A DNA stretch of 64,000 nucleotides from Diplolepis rosae (Eukaryota; Arthropoda; Insecta; Hymenoptera; Diplolepididae), in contig JAPYXD010000403.1 in NCBI GenBank assembly GCA_030998225.1, positions 2,728,001 through 2,792,000 of the forward strand. The letters are read 5' to 3'. Of the stretch, positions 22,563-33,030 are shown piece by piece (positions within the stretch are counted from its first letter, which is position 1; each line of letters begins with the position of its first letter). Made by a program: the position numbers and the translations under genes. The notes under the pieces are model-generated. The model did not search any database, was not told the origin of the DNA, and saw only the letters and a list, made by a program, of their open reading frames with translations.

Positions 22563-24634
22563 TGTTACATCCCGGTAACATTAAATTTTATAATTTTAAT
22601 TATTGCCCCTGCATATGAGCAATACGTAATACACAATCGTAAATAAGTACTAAATACTCTTTAAATTTAGTCTTATGGTAATTACCACCTGGACCGGGTA
22701 ACTGTTCTACGGAGGTAAACTAATGCGCTACCTCACATCGATAAATCGGCTCGACACTTGGTAACAAGTGATAAAGAAGAGCATCGGTCGGTCCATATGG
22801 TAATTACCCGCGCGGTAATTAGTCAGTGAATCATGCCACGCGTCGATAATATAGTGATGCAGCGCTAGTGACCTGACGAGATGGTAACAGGTTACTGGCG
22901 TGGCGCCACTAACATTGACTAACTACTGTTTTAATTAATAAATTAATATACCATCCCTGTTAGTATTTAAGCATACAATTATTACTTATATTGATAAAAA
23001 TAATTTATTAATTAATCTTAAACCAGCCACAAATAAGAAAACATGTTATCACAAATATTGATTGATTGATTATAGAAAATCAATCAATCAATCAATTATA
23101 GGCTGTAACACAAAATATAAGCTACGACTAGGTAGATGCAGGTATTCTTAATCATACCTGGCTTTACTTGTTGATTAGAAATAAGAATAGGTAAGAGAGA
23201 GAATAGAAGGGATATAAAATCCAAATTGCAGATTAACATCAACCAATAAGTAATAGACCGTGGTGGGAGAAAACATAGATCTTTGATCGAACGTGACTTT
23301 ATACAGAATTGCACCAAACGTGACTATACAAATTTGCACGGCGCGTGACTTTATTCAATTTTGCGCGATCCACTCCCACTGCAGTCACTATTGGAAGATC
23401 CAATAATATATATACCCCAGATTTACCACTGGAGGTTTGTCATTAAGTTCCGAACAGTTGTACGGTTGTTAGGTCTGGACCGGTAATTCAACGTCGTGAG
23501 CAGACCCTTCGATAAACGTAAGTCTCATTGGATTTCTATGAGCAACTCAACATTCGGTACTTGGTAAATAAAATCCTTGGTCCTTAAGTGGTGCAAGTCC
23601 GGAAACCGTAGTGCTAGATAGTTCCTCTGGATTACGTATATCGTCGTATTTAGTCGTGTCGGTTAATAGTGATTTAATTCTGAAATCGGGACGAACTAAC
23701 CTATCTTGTTAACAAGTGCATGTTTGATTCATTTCTCGTGTACTCAACAAGATACGTAAGCGGATAATTGATCACATCAGTTGCTGGTGGACTTGCATCC
23801 CTTACACCACACCTCCTGCAAAATTTATCGTTGTTTTGCTACCTCACGGAGACTCAAACGAAACTCAACTATCCTGCAAGGATTTGTGCGCGTTGACTTG
23901 CAATAACAGGAGTAATAAACGACAATTCTCTCTTTTGCCCTCTAATTTAAGAGGTAGACAAGTAAGTTATATAAATATAAATAAGCATCTCAAAACTTAT
24001 TATATTAACTATAACGCTGAATGTGGAGCGTGAGTTGTATACCTAGGCATCTCAAAACCTAGTATATTAGCGTAAAACGTCCACAATAAACTGCGGAAGT
24101 TACATATATAGGCATCTCAAAACCTGTATATTTGGCTCATAACCGCATAAAACTCATAACATAAATATAAATAAGCATCTCAAAACTTATTATATTAACT
24201 ATAACGCTGAATGTGGAGCGTGAGTTGTATACCTAGGCATCTCAAAACCTAGTATATTAGCGTAAAACGTCCACAATAAACTGCGGAAGTTACATATATA
24301 GGCATCTCAAAAACCTGTATATTTGGCTCATAACCGCATAAAACTCATAACATTGCCTTCTCATCTTGAGAAGTAGTATAAGTTACCAACTAAGTATCAT
24401 TTTACGAAAACTTGTGCAACAACTTATTTATTTATAATAAATTACCTTATATATTCGTAAATTCAGTGTTTAATTATCATTGTGAACAACTCAGGGCCCA
24501 TAGACCTGACAAGTGACAACGTACCCACAAACAAAAATAAATTATCAGGCCTTACCAACCTGATATAATCAGCTATCCTCCTCCCTTACATCCAAAAATC
24601 CAACCTACCCTCGCCTTTTGCTCGGGACGTAACA
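22563..24634 (-). mobile_element. Second solo LTR, inverted, 2072 bp, TSD AATG
   Basis: Reverse-complement copy of 15283-17358 with the same TG...CA termini. It is flanked by its own AATG duplication (22559-22562 and 24635-24638). Different TSDs prove two independent insertions; they are not the two LTRs of one element and not TIRs. It carries the same 192-bp tandem duplication (about 23975-24355) and 65-codon frame (23836-24033). Confidence 0.85.
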
Positions 24635-24638
24635 AATG

Positions 24639-24918
24639 CATATTTTTATGAAAGTAAAATAGTTTGGTTTATTAAATTACTATTGAAAATAAATATGAAA
24701 TATTTTCAATTATCAAATAAATTGATGTTTGAATTTATTAGAATTAATTTAAAATACAATGAGAAATGTATGAAGAATTTTCAGTAATTTATAACCTGGT
24801 ATTTTACCTTCTTAAATAACTTTCCGTAAATTATCACGTCGGCAAAGTAGATCCTTGATTATTAACAACTTTTAAATAAATTGCTATTAGTTTACATTCT
24901 ATAAGTTTCAAACGTTAG
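24639..24918. other. AT-rich spacer
   Basis: No gene or repeat recognised between the solo LTR and the 360-bp direct repeat. Confidence 0.5.
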
Positions 24919-25278
24919 TTCAAAAATAAAATAGATGCAAGTTGCATTTCTCTTATTAGTCGAAATAATTTCTTTTCCTATTCATAACATACTGAATAAT
25001 ATTAAAAGTAATGTTAATTTCTTATTTAATTTAATTATTTTATAAAATATTATTTTCGAAAGTTTTATTTTCTATGTTGAATAGGCCTAAGATCTTATCT
25101 AGACAGAGAGTGCACTTTGTATCTATTTGTCTTTTAATGGGCGGGGTACCAGCGCGGTCCCTTTTGAGAGACAGCCTAAGCTGTTTATGATTTCCTGTAT
25201 TGGCTAAATACTGGACTATTTACTACTTGTATTTGTTTGGAGTTTTATGAATTTATCTTGTTAGAAGCTGGTAGACGT
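24919..25278. repeat. 360-bp direct repeat, copy 2
   Basis: Second copy of 21054-21413. Its right end abuts the capsid-like fossil, giving a sharp change from AT-rich to balanced base composition at about 25279. Confidence 0.85.
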
Positions 25279-26195
25279 CTGTGCTAACCACTCTGTGGTA
25301 GCACCGCGATCTCCGGGGTATTTTGTCTCCGCTAAGGAGTTCCAATATTGGGCGCCCAGCTCGTTCCCGTGTGGGAAAGCTACTTCGTCGCGTAGTGCTG
25401 CCGCCCGTTTGAACGCTTCGTAACCTTTCCTCAGAAAACGACCTCTGCGGATGTAATCATGGTTTATACAGGTTATCCTGTCGAGCACGCGCGTTTGACT
25501 TTCGATATTGTGCGTGTCATAAACACCCATACCCATATCGAACGCGAGGTCAGCTCCATTCTTCCAGATTCCAAGCCGAAACACGGGGTAGCTCGGGCCT
25601 TCACTAATCTGGCGACACGATGATCGAGGCTCAGCACTGCCTTGGTGCCACCGAAGTCGAAGTAGTCATTGTCTTGTGCACCCTCAGCCGTCTTCAGTTC
25701 CATAGCGCGGAGTACTGACGGGGGAGCTCCTACACTAAATCGCTCCTCCCAAGTCCCCCCCGCGATCGTCTCAACTCGTTGATGCCATCTTACCGTGATG
25801 GCGGTGACCAGGCTACAGATCTCGAGCCAATCCCACCCAGAATAGAAGTATGGCCTGGAATGTGCTTCGAAAGCGAGTTTTAGATTCTCCTTGGCACCCA
25901 GGCTATCAAATATTATATTCCGCACGGCCTCATCGAGGTCCTGGATCTGGACGGGATTGTTTCGGTCATATTTTCCCTTGTGGTTCGTGGTGTTGACCAG
26001 GAAGTTCCTACTGTCTATGTCGACGCTGTTCTTCGTTTTTGTGGGCACAACAAAAATCACTCTATCGGCTTTATCATTTATGTCGACCAGACCAGCCGTC
26101 CGAAGGAACGCTCTGGTCATGTTGTTCGATGCCCCCACCTCCTTAACTCTGTACGTGTCGAAAACCCAGGCAAGGGGGTAGGTCAGGTGGGACAA
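25279..26195 (-). pseudogene. Endogenous viral capsid-like protein fragment (toti-like, inferred)
   Basis: Two overlapping minus frames, 26195-25473 (240 codons) and 25584-25261 (107 codons), read as one protein with a frame break near 25575-25590. Composition is globular (GWDWLEICSLVTAITVRWHQ; DYIRRGRFLRKGYEAFKRAA). I do not recognise a signature motif. Assignment as capsid rests on proximity and same strand as the RdRp, similar GC content, and the capsid-then-polymerase order of totiviruses. It could be another protein of the same or a different virus. Confidence 0.45.
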
Positions 26196-26202
26196 TATCC
26201 AC

Positions 26203-26506
26203 GTGTTTCGGCTTAGAAGCTGGAAGAATGGAGCTGACCTCGCGTTCGCTATGGGTATGGGTGTTTATGACACGCACAATATCGAAAGTCAAACGCGCGT
26301 GCTCGACAGGATAACCTGTATAAACCATGATTACATCCGCAGGGGTCGGTTTCTGAGGAAAGGTTACGAAGCGTTCAAACGGGCGGCAGCACTACGCGAC
26401 GAAGTAGCTTTCCCACACGGGACCGAGCTGGGCGCCCAATATTGGAACTCCTTAGTGGAGAGAAAATGCCCCGGAGATCGAGGTGCTACCACAGAGTGGT
26501 TAGCAC
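26203..26506 (+). repeat. Inverted duplicate of the capsid-like C-terminus
   Basis: This segment is the reverse complement of 25280-25585 with few differences. Both arms encode the same roughly 100-residue segment (MGVYDTHNIESQTRVLDRIT). The arms are about 305 bp with a 617-bp loop, so a read-through transcript would fold into a long hairpin. The frame remains open on the plus strand to about 26577. Confidence 0.9.
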
Positions 26507-26829
26507 AAAACATGATTACCTACCTCTCTCTCTCCTCGAGGCCCAAGATGCAAACTCACAGGCTACAGAGAAGCTAAGGGAAAGCTCGAAAAGCGGAGAA
26601 AACTAAAGCGCTTCTTCACGCCTACCCCTTCCCAACCCATCCAGTACCAATTAAATAGAAAGAGTGAAAGAGAGTTTCTAATAGGAGTGAGGAAGAAAAA
26701 CGACGCTGAACCATCCCCCAAGGACGTACTAACTCAAGTACAGAGTTAAGGGAAGGAAAAGTAATAGGAAAAACCTATAATAAAAAAACGAGTACTCCCT
26801 CTACTGCGATTTTCCCCTCAATTTCCCTG

Positions 26830-26860
26830 CTTATAAAAAGGTCCTTCGAAGTGACAATGA
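26830..26860 (+). promoter_or_regulatory. TATA box and initiator-like start
   Basis: CTTATAAAAAGG at about 26830 is followed 25 bp later by caatgagtcagtcgcg, an arthropod Inr-like context. It stands about 140 bp before the ATG of the gag-like gene at 27000. Typical spacing for a core promoter, possibly inside an LTR or UTR. Confidence 0.5.
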
Positions 26861-26999
26861 GTCAGTCGCGTCTAGGCACCGCCAAGACTTTACAAGACAC
26901 TCTGGAAGTACCGAGTATCTTACCACCTAAGAAGTAAAAGTGTAAAATTAGCTAAGTGTAAAGTTAGTCAGTGTAAGCAGCTTGTAGTGAATAAAAAAA

Positions 27000-27834
27000 A
27001 TGGTTTTCTCGCAGCCTCGACCATTATTTTCCCTGACGGAGAATTTTCCACCATCCAGGGTAAGTGCGTTGAACATTTAGACTTGCAATTCTTCCCCCTT
27101 ACTGCTCTCTGGATGCCTAGGGAGTCGCGTACACGCTCGGGACTTCTCGGGCGTACTCGTCATCACCCCCCCCCCCCTCTTAACCACCCACCTTGGACCA
27201 TCCACTCTCTGGATTCCTAGGGAGTCGCATAAACGCTCGGGATTTCTTGGACGTACTCGCCACCGCAACCAACACCTCCCCCCCCCGACCACCCACTCAC
27301 TGGATTCCTAGGGAGTCGCGTGGACGCTCGGGACTTCTCGGGCGTCGTCGTCTCGGAACCCTGGGACGGTTCATAACCCCCTCACCCCCCCACCCGCGAG
27401 AAACCTTCTTCAAGCTAATCCCCGCCTGTCTTCCGTCGCAGGTTCGGAAGTCGAAGAATAAGAAGTGCCCATCCTACCAGCGCCGGGCGAAGGCCAGGAT
27501 TGAAACCTTCCTGAAGGCCAAAAGGGAGGCTGCCAACTCTCCTCAGGTGTACGGTCCCCAGCGGCCCAGCTATCAGGCTGGGGAAACACCGGACGTCATA
27601 GCCACCGTCAAGGCACTCGAATACGACACGACGCCGAAGCCTCTGCTACAGGGGTCCCTACAGCAGCGAACGCCGCCGACCACCCTGGCCGCCTCACCGC
27701 CGGCCACGACGACCTCCACGCCGCCGACCGTACCAGCTGCCTCGCCAACCACCCCGACGCCCACCGAACCAGCTACGTCAACCCCGACGAGCCCCGCTAA
27801 ACGCTCCGGGAAAGTCCAGATCATATCAACATAA
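27000..27834 (+). CDS. Spliced gag-like/unknown gene with 380-bp repetitive intron
   Basis: Exon 1 (27000-27059) encodes MVFSQPRPLFSLTENFPPSR and ends at a consensus donor (agg|gtaagt). The acceptor cttccgtcgcag is at 27441. Exon 2 (27442-27834) continues in frame with KSKNKKCPSYQRRAKARIET, a basic patch, then a Pro/Thr/Ala-rich low-complexity tail, to TAA. Total about 150 residues. The basic N-terminus with an SYQRRAKAR motif recalls gag-type or nucleic-acid-binding proteins of retroelements, but I cannot name it. The stop codon overlaps the flanking AACAT duplication, so the original protein may have been longer. An alternative upstream frame through the C-rich intron is judged non-coding. 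Confidence 0.5.
27108..27380. repeat. About 95-bp tandem repeat, 3 units, C-rich
   Basis: Units at about 27108, 27210 and 27300 share ctggattcctagggagtcgc and a cgctcgggacttctcgggcg box. They are separated by C homopolymers (9-13 C). The array lies inside the proposed intron of the 27000-27834 gene and is strongly GC-rich in an AT-rich region. Confidence 0.8.
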
Positions 27835-28155
27835 TAGTGAAATTTAAATTTTCCGAACATTGTTTATAAGAATTTCCTATGAGTAATATAGATCGTCGAA
27901 ATAGATAACTGAAAAGAAACCATGTTTTCTTAAAAAAGTTATTGCCGGTTTCATTATTTTCGTAAATAAATATGGAGCTACATTCAAACCAAAAGGTAAA
28001 CACGTAAACTCATGAATTTTCCCCATGAAAATGAATATCAGAACATTTCTAGATTCCTTTTTAATTGAAATTAAGTAATATGCATCTTTCATGTCGAGAG
28101 AAGCTAAAAAACATCCTTGATGGACTAAAGTTTTAATGGTTGAGATGCAGGTTTT
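27833..28155 (-). pseudogene. DIRS-like RT N-terminal palm
   Basis: Minus strand: SLDMKDAYYLISIKK (motif A), FTCLPFGLNVAPYLFTKIM (motif B) and SVIYFDDLYYS (catalytic xDD). A frame break follows near 27880, then LIGNSYKQCSENLNFTI up to the composite insertion. The following part of the protein resumes at 17450. Upstream coding stops at about 28155, so the element is 5'-truncated. Confidence 0.8.
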
Positions 28156-28159
28156 ACCC

Positions 28160-28820
28160 GTGACCTGGTAACTCTTTAGCTGGCTGGCTCAACTAATTTT
28201 ATTGATACAAAATATACCTGAAAATACAATACTTACTTAAAGACTTGTTGAGCGCCAGTTACTCCGGTTAGTGACAAGATTTATTCCAATAATAATGAGA
28301 CTCGAAATTCATAACGTTAATACAAGGCGGGTTCAAAGTAAGGTCACAACAGTTTACCGGGTAAATAAATAAAACACCAGAATTCAATTAATAAAATGAC
28401 AGGCTGAACAAGATTTATTAAAATTATTTATCGACTCGATACAAATCAAAATGAAATTCAATCAAAGCCTAAAGAAAATCTGCATTAAAATCGGTAAATA
28501 TAAATAAAATTGACAGAGATCTCGAAATATTTCCGAGCCACGCGACAATATGGCGAATTCAATCTACTGACGCGCGTCACCACCGGAGAGAACTAGAATT
28601 TATTTATCGTTAAATGAAAAGTTTAAGCTTTACGTGGCAAGAGACAGAATTAATTTGATTACAGAAAAAAAGGTCACAAATACGAAAGAGCACTCGCGAA
28701 TATAAGAGAGAGAGAGGCGAAGTAGTGTTGGGTTGCATGACAGACGCCAATGCGTTCAGGTTAAAGTGTCCATAGGTTCGAAATTCCGACCCACTTGCCA
28801 AAAGAAAATATACTAAAACC
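28160..28820. other. Unassigned sequence (possible intron)
   Basis: No domain recognised. It holds a short GA microsatellite at about 28705-28722. It may belong to the intron of the candidate exon at 28823-29066, or to a flanking repeat. Confidence 0.35.
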
Positions 28821-28822
28821 AA

Positions 28823-29066
28823 CTTACGCTACCTGTATAACATCCTGGAGTTCTGGGTCGAACTGCAATATAAATTCGCCTTCCATCTCAGCGGCAAGGA
28901 TTCCCCAAAATAACCTCGAGTTAAAGGAAAGAAAAGGTCCCACCTGTCTCTTTGAGTCGCAGGACGAGAGTGATGATGGCCGACGCGTTGCTGACAAAAT
29001 TCCCGACCTGCCCCACGAATTACATGCGTGAGCCAATCGCGGACCCGGAAGCAGGTCACATGTCAT
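28823..29066 (-). other. Candidate host first exon
   Basis: On minus, a GC-balanced stretch contains an ATG frame MEGEFILQFDPELQDVIQ. It ends at good splice donors (cag|gtagcg or agc|gtaagt at about 28825). The upstream sequence is CpG-rich and has promoter-type motifs. The protein fragment is too short to name. Not seen elsewhere in the window, unlike the TE sequence, which favours single-copy host DNA. Confidence 0.35.
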
Positions 29067-29239
29067 ACATCGAGTAGAAGACTAGGCAACCCGTGCCTAG
29101 TATAGTAGTTGCCCTCGCCAAATAGTTTCTACAAACACGCGGTTCTCTCTATTACAACGAACAGCGCGTGTAGTGCATTGGCACTATTATGATCAGTGTC
29201 CATTTACATCATACTGCATAAATTTAGTATAAAAAATGG

Positions 29240-29430
29240 TCTAAAATACTAAATGTCAAGTCCAAGGGTCTATGCGCCCCAGGGTACATTTTCCGGGTCA
29301 CGTGGTGGCATCTGGTCGTCTCGCGCGTCGCCCTCCGACGATAGATGGCAGCGATAATCAAAGCATCGATGTATCGATGCTCGCAAGTCGTCATGGCGGT
29401 CAGTGTTTACGTTGATAGACCAAGCAACAG
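29240..29430. promoter_or_regulatory. Possible CpG-rich promoter region
   Basis: Clustered motifs: tcacgtgg (E-box-like) at 29298, gatagatggcagcg at 29340, and a palindromic pair of ATCGAT boxes (catcgatgtatcgatg, DRE-like) at 29364-29380. Such motifs are known from insect housekeeping promoters. The candidate first exon starts about 170 bp away on the minus strand. Confidence 0.35.
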
Positions 29431-29934
29431 GGAATTTGTTATGAATGATTTATGCAATTATTTATTTCAGAAAACGGACTGCGCCATCAGAAGATAGGTT
29501 GGTCATAGGGTAATTGTGTCATGTTTTGGACAACGAAATATAATTTATAAATTTGTTATTAACATTTAAGACCAAAAAATCGCACTTTGTTTAGTTTATT
29601 GTTTATAACATTAAAGTTAATTATCCAATCTTTATGACATTAATTTAAAAGTTGTAGAAAATTGAATTGCGAACAAAATGAGCTACCGTTCGATCTGATT
29701 GGATAATTAGAAGCGGAGAAAATTCGGAAAAATCGGGAAATTGAGCTTTTGTTAAGCAAATTAATATCTCAGTTAATTTTCAACTTTTCAGGTTGAGGTT
29801 TGGTGGAAAAGTAACCGACTTTATGCTCTTCAAATGTATAAAAAAAGAACACTTTAAGATAATACGTTTACGCGCTATTGACACTTTAATTTATTTCATG
29901 CGTTAATTGTTTGATTTTTAAAGTAATTGATTCC
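29431..29934. other. Non-coding AT-rich sequence
   Basis: No gene or repeat recognised before the start of Gypsy family A copy 2. Confidence 0.45.
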
Positions 29935-31674
29935 GAAATTTTGTGTTAGTTTCACCATGATTCTGTTTACGAATTCTTTACCGTTGTCCGTAAACAGGAT
30001 TCTTGGTGTTCCCCATTTTGTTATGATCTTTCTGTGGAATTCACTTTCTATCGTTGTTGCTAGTTTGTTTTTTTACCGAGATTACTTCTACCCATTTAGT
30101 GAACATGTCTACAAAAACTAGAATATCGATACCCACGTTCTAATATGTCGTATCCCACAAAATTTGAGAAATTGACTTTTTTTGAAAAATGGATTAATAA
30201 TAATGTTTTACAGCTTATATTGAAATCTTGTGAGTCAAATTGTTTATTTAATATTTTTAAATAAATATTCTAATATGTCGTATCCCACATGCCGATTTTC
30301 ACGAATTCTAATATTTCGTATCCCACATCCACTGGTTAAGTCAGCGCCAGCGATGTGACAGTCAATTTTTATTTTGTGATCAGTCTTAAGTTTGTTTTAA
30401 GAAATTATTTAATAAAATGAGTAAGAAGGTAATTACAAATAATATTTTTACAACTCCAATTAAATCTAGAGCATCCGCTGAAACCTCTGTTTGTAGATCG
30501 ATTAAAAAGAACTAAAAGTAAATGGCAACAATTACAGGCATTAAAAAAAGTGTTGCTAAGAGATACACACTGCTTCTATGATAATATAAAATATATTTGG
30601 ATATTGGATAAATTTGGAAGCCGAGAGTAAAAATATAGTTAAGGTAACTGAAAAGACTAAGAGTAAGAAACGAAAAGCTAATCAAGTTAATCTTGGTGTT
30701 AAAAGCAAAGTACTGCGTACTAATAATAGGTTTAAAAAACCTGAAGATAATGATATTAATTATCAAAAAAATTGTGATAATATCAGACGAAAGAGGACAA
30801 GAAATTTTCAACAATCTCAGCAAGAAAATGTACCTGAAGTAAAAAAAAATAATTAAGAGTACTTAAAAAGAAAAAAAAATGTTTCAAGCAATATTAAAGA
30901 TAGTAAAAATAAAATGTATCAATAATGTTATATTATAATAATTATGAAGTAAACAATACAAAATAAGAGAGAAAAATGTTACGTATGGGATGAAACAATA
31001 TTTAATTATAAAACGATTAAATCAATTTTCTTTCTAAAATACATTTTAATTTTTTCTTCTTGCGTAACCCACATGAATATCATAAAATTTATTTAAATAA
31101 TTTTTTTTGCTTTAATTATTATTATTTATGCATTTTTATGAACATATAAAACAAAAATTTGTTTACATTTATTTATTTGTGCTAGCAAGACGTTTTTATT
31201 GTTTCCTGAAAAATTTACCAAATGTGGGATACGACATATTAGAACGTGGGTATCGATATATTGATTTTTTGACTTTGATCTTGGTAGTGGGCCTACTATA
31301 TCTGCCGCAACTACTGTCCATGGTTCTTCAATTATTCTTTTTCCTAATAGTCCCACTTGGTTGTTAATTTTAGTTTTAATTCGTTGGCATGTGTCGCATT
31401 CTTTCACGTATTTCAATGTTTCTGAATACATTCCTGGCCAAAAATAGTTCTCTGCAATTCTTGCGTATGTTTTTTCCATACCTAAATGTCCTGCTTGTTT
31501 ATTATCGTGGTGTTCTGTTAGTACCTGCTCTCTTAGCTCCTTTGGTACTGTTAGTTTCCAGGGATTATTATCCAGGTTCAAGATTGATTTTAATGGATCT
31601 GTTCTGAAGTAGTAAAGTATGTCGTCTCTTATTCGCCAGTTTGGGTTTTCCGTTGGATTTTCTTTTACTTGCAT
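29935..31674 (-). pseudogene. Integrase of Gypsy A copy 2, split by a DNA transposon
   Basis: HHDNKQAGHLGMEKTYARI and CDTCQ form the zinc-binding half (31674-31380). AADIVGPLP gives the first catalytic Asp. Coding is then interrupted by the 1131-bp insertion, and the next segment (encoding the second Asp region) resumes at 30124-29935. The rest of the catalytic core and C-terminus are absent. Confidence 0.8.
30126..31256 (+). mobile_element. 1131-bp DNA transposon, TA duplication, TIR about 36 bp
   Basis: Termini are TCGATACCCACGTTCTAATATGTCG.. in perfect inverted copies. Comparison with uninterrupted copy 1 (5370-5395) shows the insertion adds only TA (or ATAT). Extra subterminal copies of ctaatatKtcgtatcccaca occur at 30273 and 30308. 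It carries one short Lys-rich frame on the plus strand (30614-30856) and an earlier short frame starting ATG at 30418, neither transposase-like. Probably non-autonomous; superfamily unknown. Confidence 0.85.
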
Positions 31675-31679
31675 TAGTT

Positions 31680-33030
31680 TGTGGTTGTACCATTCATCCT
31701 TTACTTCGTTTGTATTGTTTTCTTTTTTTTCTTTTATTAGTGCTAGTGTACTTGCTGTTGAATTTAACTTTTCGCTTGTTCTTGATAAGGCGTCTGGTGC
31801 ATAATTTAGTTAGCCTTTTCTGTATACTATCTCGTAATCGTATTCTAGTAGTTCCAGTGCCCATCTTACTAGTCGTCCTGTTGGGTTTTTTAAATTATGC
31901 AGCCATTTTAGAGCGATGTGATCTGTTAGCACTTTAAAGGTGTATCCTTCTAAGTAAGGTCCGAATTTTCGTATTGCCCATACCACTGCTAAGCATTCCT
32001 TTTCTGATGTTGAATATTTTTTTCCGCTTCGTTGAGGCTTCTGCTTGCGAATGCTATTACGTGTTATTCGTTATTTATATTTTGGGATAAGACAGATCCT
32101 AATCCCGTATCGCTTGCATCGGTTTCAAGTTGGAATGGATGATGAAGGTTAGGGCATGCCAGTATTGGTTTTGTCGTTAGTAATTTATTTATTTTTTCTA
32201 ATGCCTGTTCGTGTTCTATGTCCCATTTCCATTCTATTCCTTTTCTTAATAGTGTGTGTAAGGGTTCCATTATTTCTGAAAATGTTGGTATGAATCTTCT
32301 GTACCATGATGTCATTCCTATAATTCTTTGCAGTTGTTTCACATTTTTTGGTGTTGGGAATTCTAGTATAGGTTTTATTTTGTCTCCGTCCATTAATAGT
32401 CCTTTTTCGTTCACTACAAATCCCAAGTATTTTACGTCCGAGCATCCAAATTCGCACTTTTCCAGATTTATCGTTAATCCTGCTTGGTTAATTTTCTCTA
32501 GAACTGTTACTAAAGTTTTTAAATGTTCTTCGAAGTTCTTTGTCACTATAATTATATCATCTAAGTAGCAGAATACATTGGGTTTTAAGTCTGGTGTTAT
32601 TATTTTATCCATTAAGCGTTGAAATGTAGCTGGATCGTTTGTTAATCCGAATGGCACTCTTTTAATTTGGTACATTCCTTTTCCTGGCACTGTGAATGTT
32701 GTTATCTTTTTCGATTGTTCTTCTAGTGGTATTTGGTGGTATGCTGACCTGAGATCGATTTTTGATATGTATTTTGCTGATCTTAGTGCGTCCAAAATTT
32801 CTGTCATGATTGGTATCGGGTATAGGTCTTTTTTCGTTATTTTGTTTACCTTTCAGAAATCTAAACAGAATCTATATTTTCCGTTTGGTTTCTTGGTCAT
32901 AACTACCGGGTTTGACCAATCGCTGTCTGAGGGTTCAATTATGTCTTCTTCCACCATTTTATCTATTTCTTCGTACATGTATTCTCTTACTTTTGGGTGA
33001 GACATGGTAATATCTTCGTTTAATTGGTTC
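31680..33030 (-). pseudogene. Reverse transcriptase / RNase H, Gypsy A copy 2
   Basis: The frame 32807-32064 is open over 247 codons with KIDLRSAYHQIPL, PFGLTNDPATFQRLM and FCYLDDIIIV (YxDD), ending at LETDASDTGLGSVL of RNase H. The N-terminal part (DWSNPVVMTKKPNGKYRF) at about 32880-32940 has one in-frame stop near 32858. RNase H continues to 31680 with [10 protein letters not shown] and stops near 32064 and 31811. Less degraded than copy 1. Confidence 0.85.

Larger units (their letters stand above)
17451..27827. mobile_element. Composite ~10.4-kb insertion splitting the DIRS element
   Basis: AACAT occurs at 17446-17450 and 27828-27832. Removing what lies between restores continuity of the DIRS RT reading frame at the junction, so the whole block is a later insertion (or nested series). 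Contents on the minus strand: capsid-like fossil, glycoprotein-like fossil, RdRp fossil. On the plus strand: inverted capsid duplicate and a spliced gag-like gene. A second solo LTR (22563-24634) is nested. The ends (TGTTGTACGCG.. and ..AGATCATATC) share no obvious LTR or TIR, so the mechanism is open. Confidence 0.6.

Noticed and set aside
15283..24634. The two 2-kb inverted arms as TIRs of one giant transposon or the LTR pair of one element
   Set aside because: Each arm has its own TG...CA ends and its own 4-bp duplication (TTGA, AATG), and LTRs of one element would be in direct orientation.
27193..27441. Upstream extension of the gag-like frame through the C-rich repeats
   Set aside because: It translates tandem repeats with C homopolymers; consensus splice sites give a better N-terminus starting at 27000.
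17451..27827. Polinton/Maverick
   Set aside because: No DNA polymerase B, integrase, ATPase or long TIRs; the genes present are RNA-virus and retroelement types.
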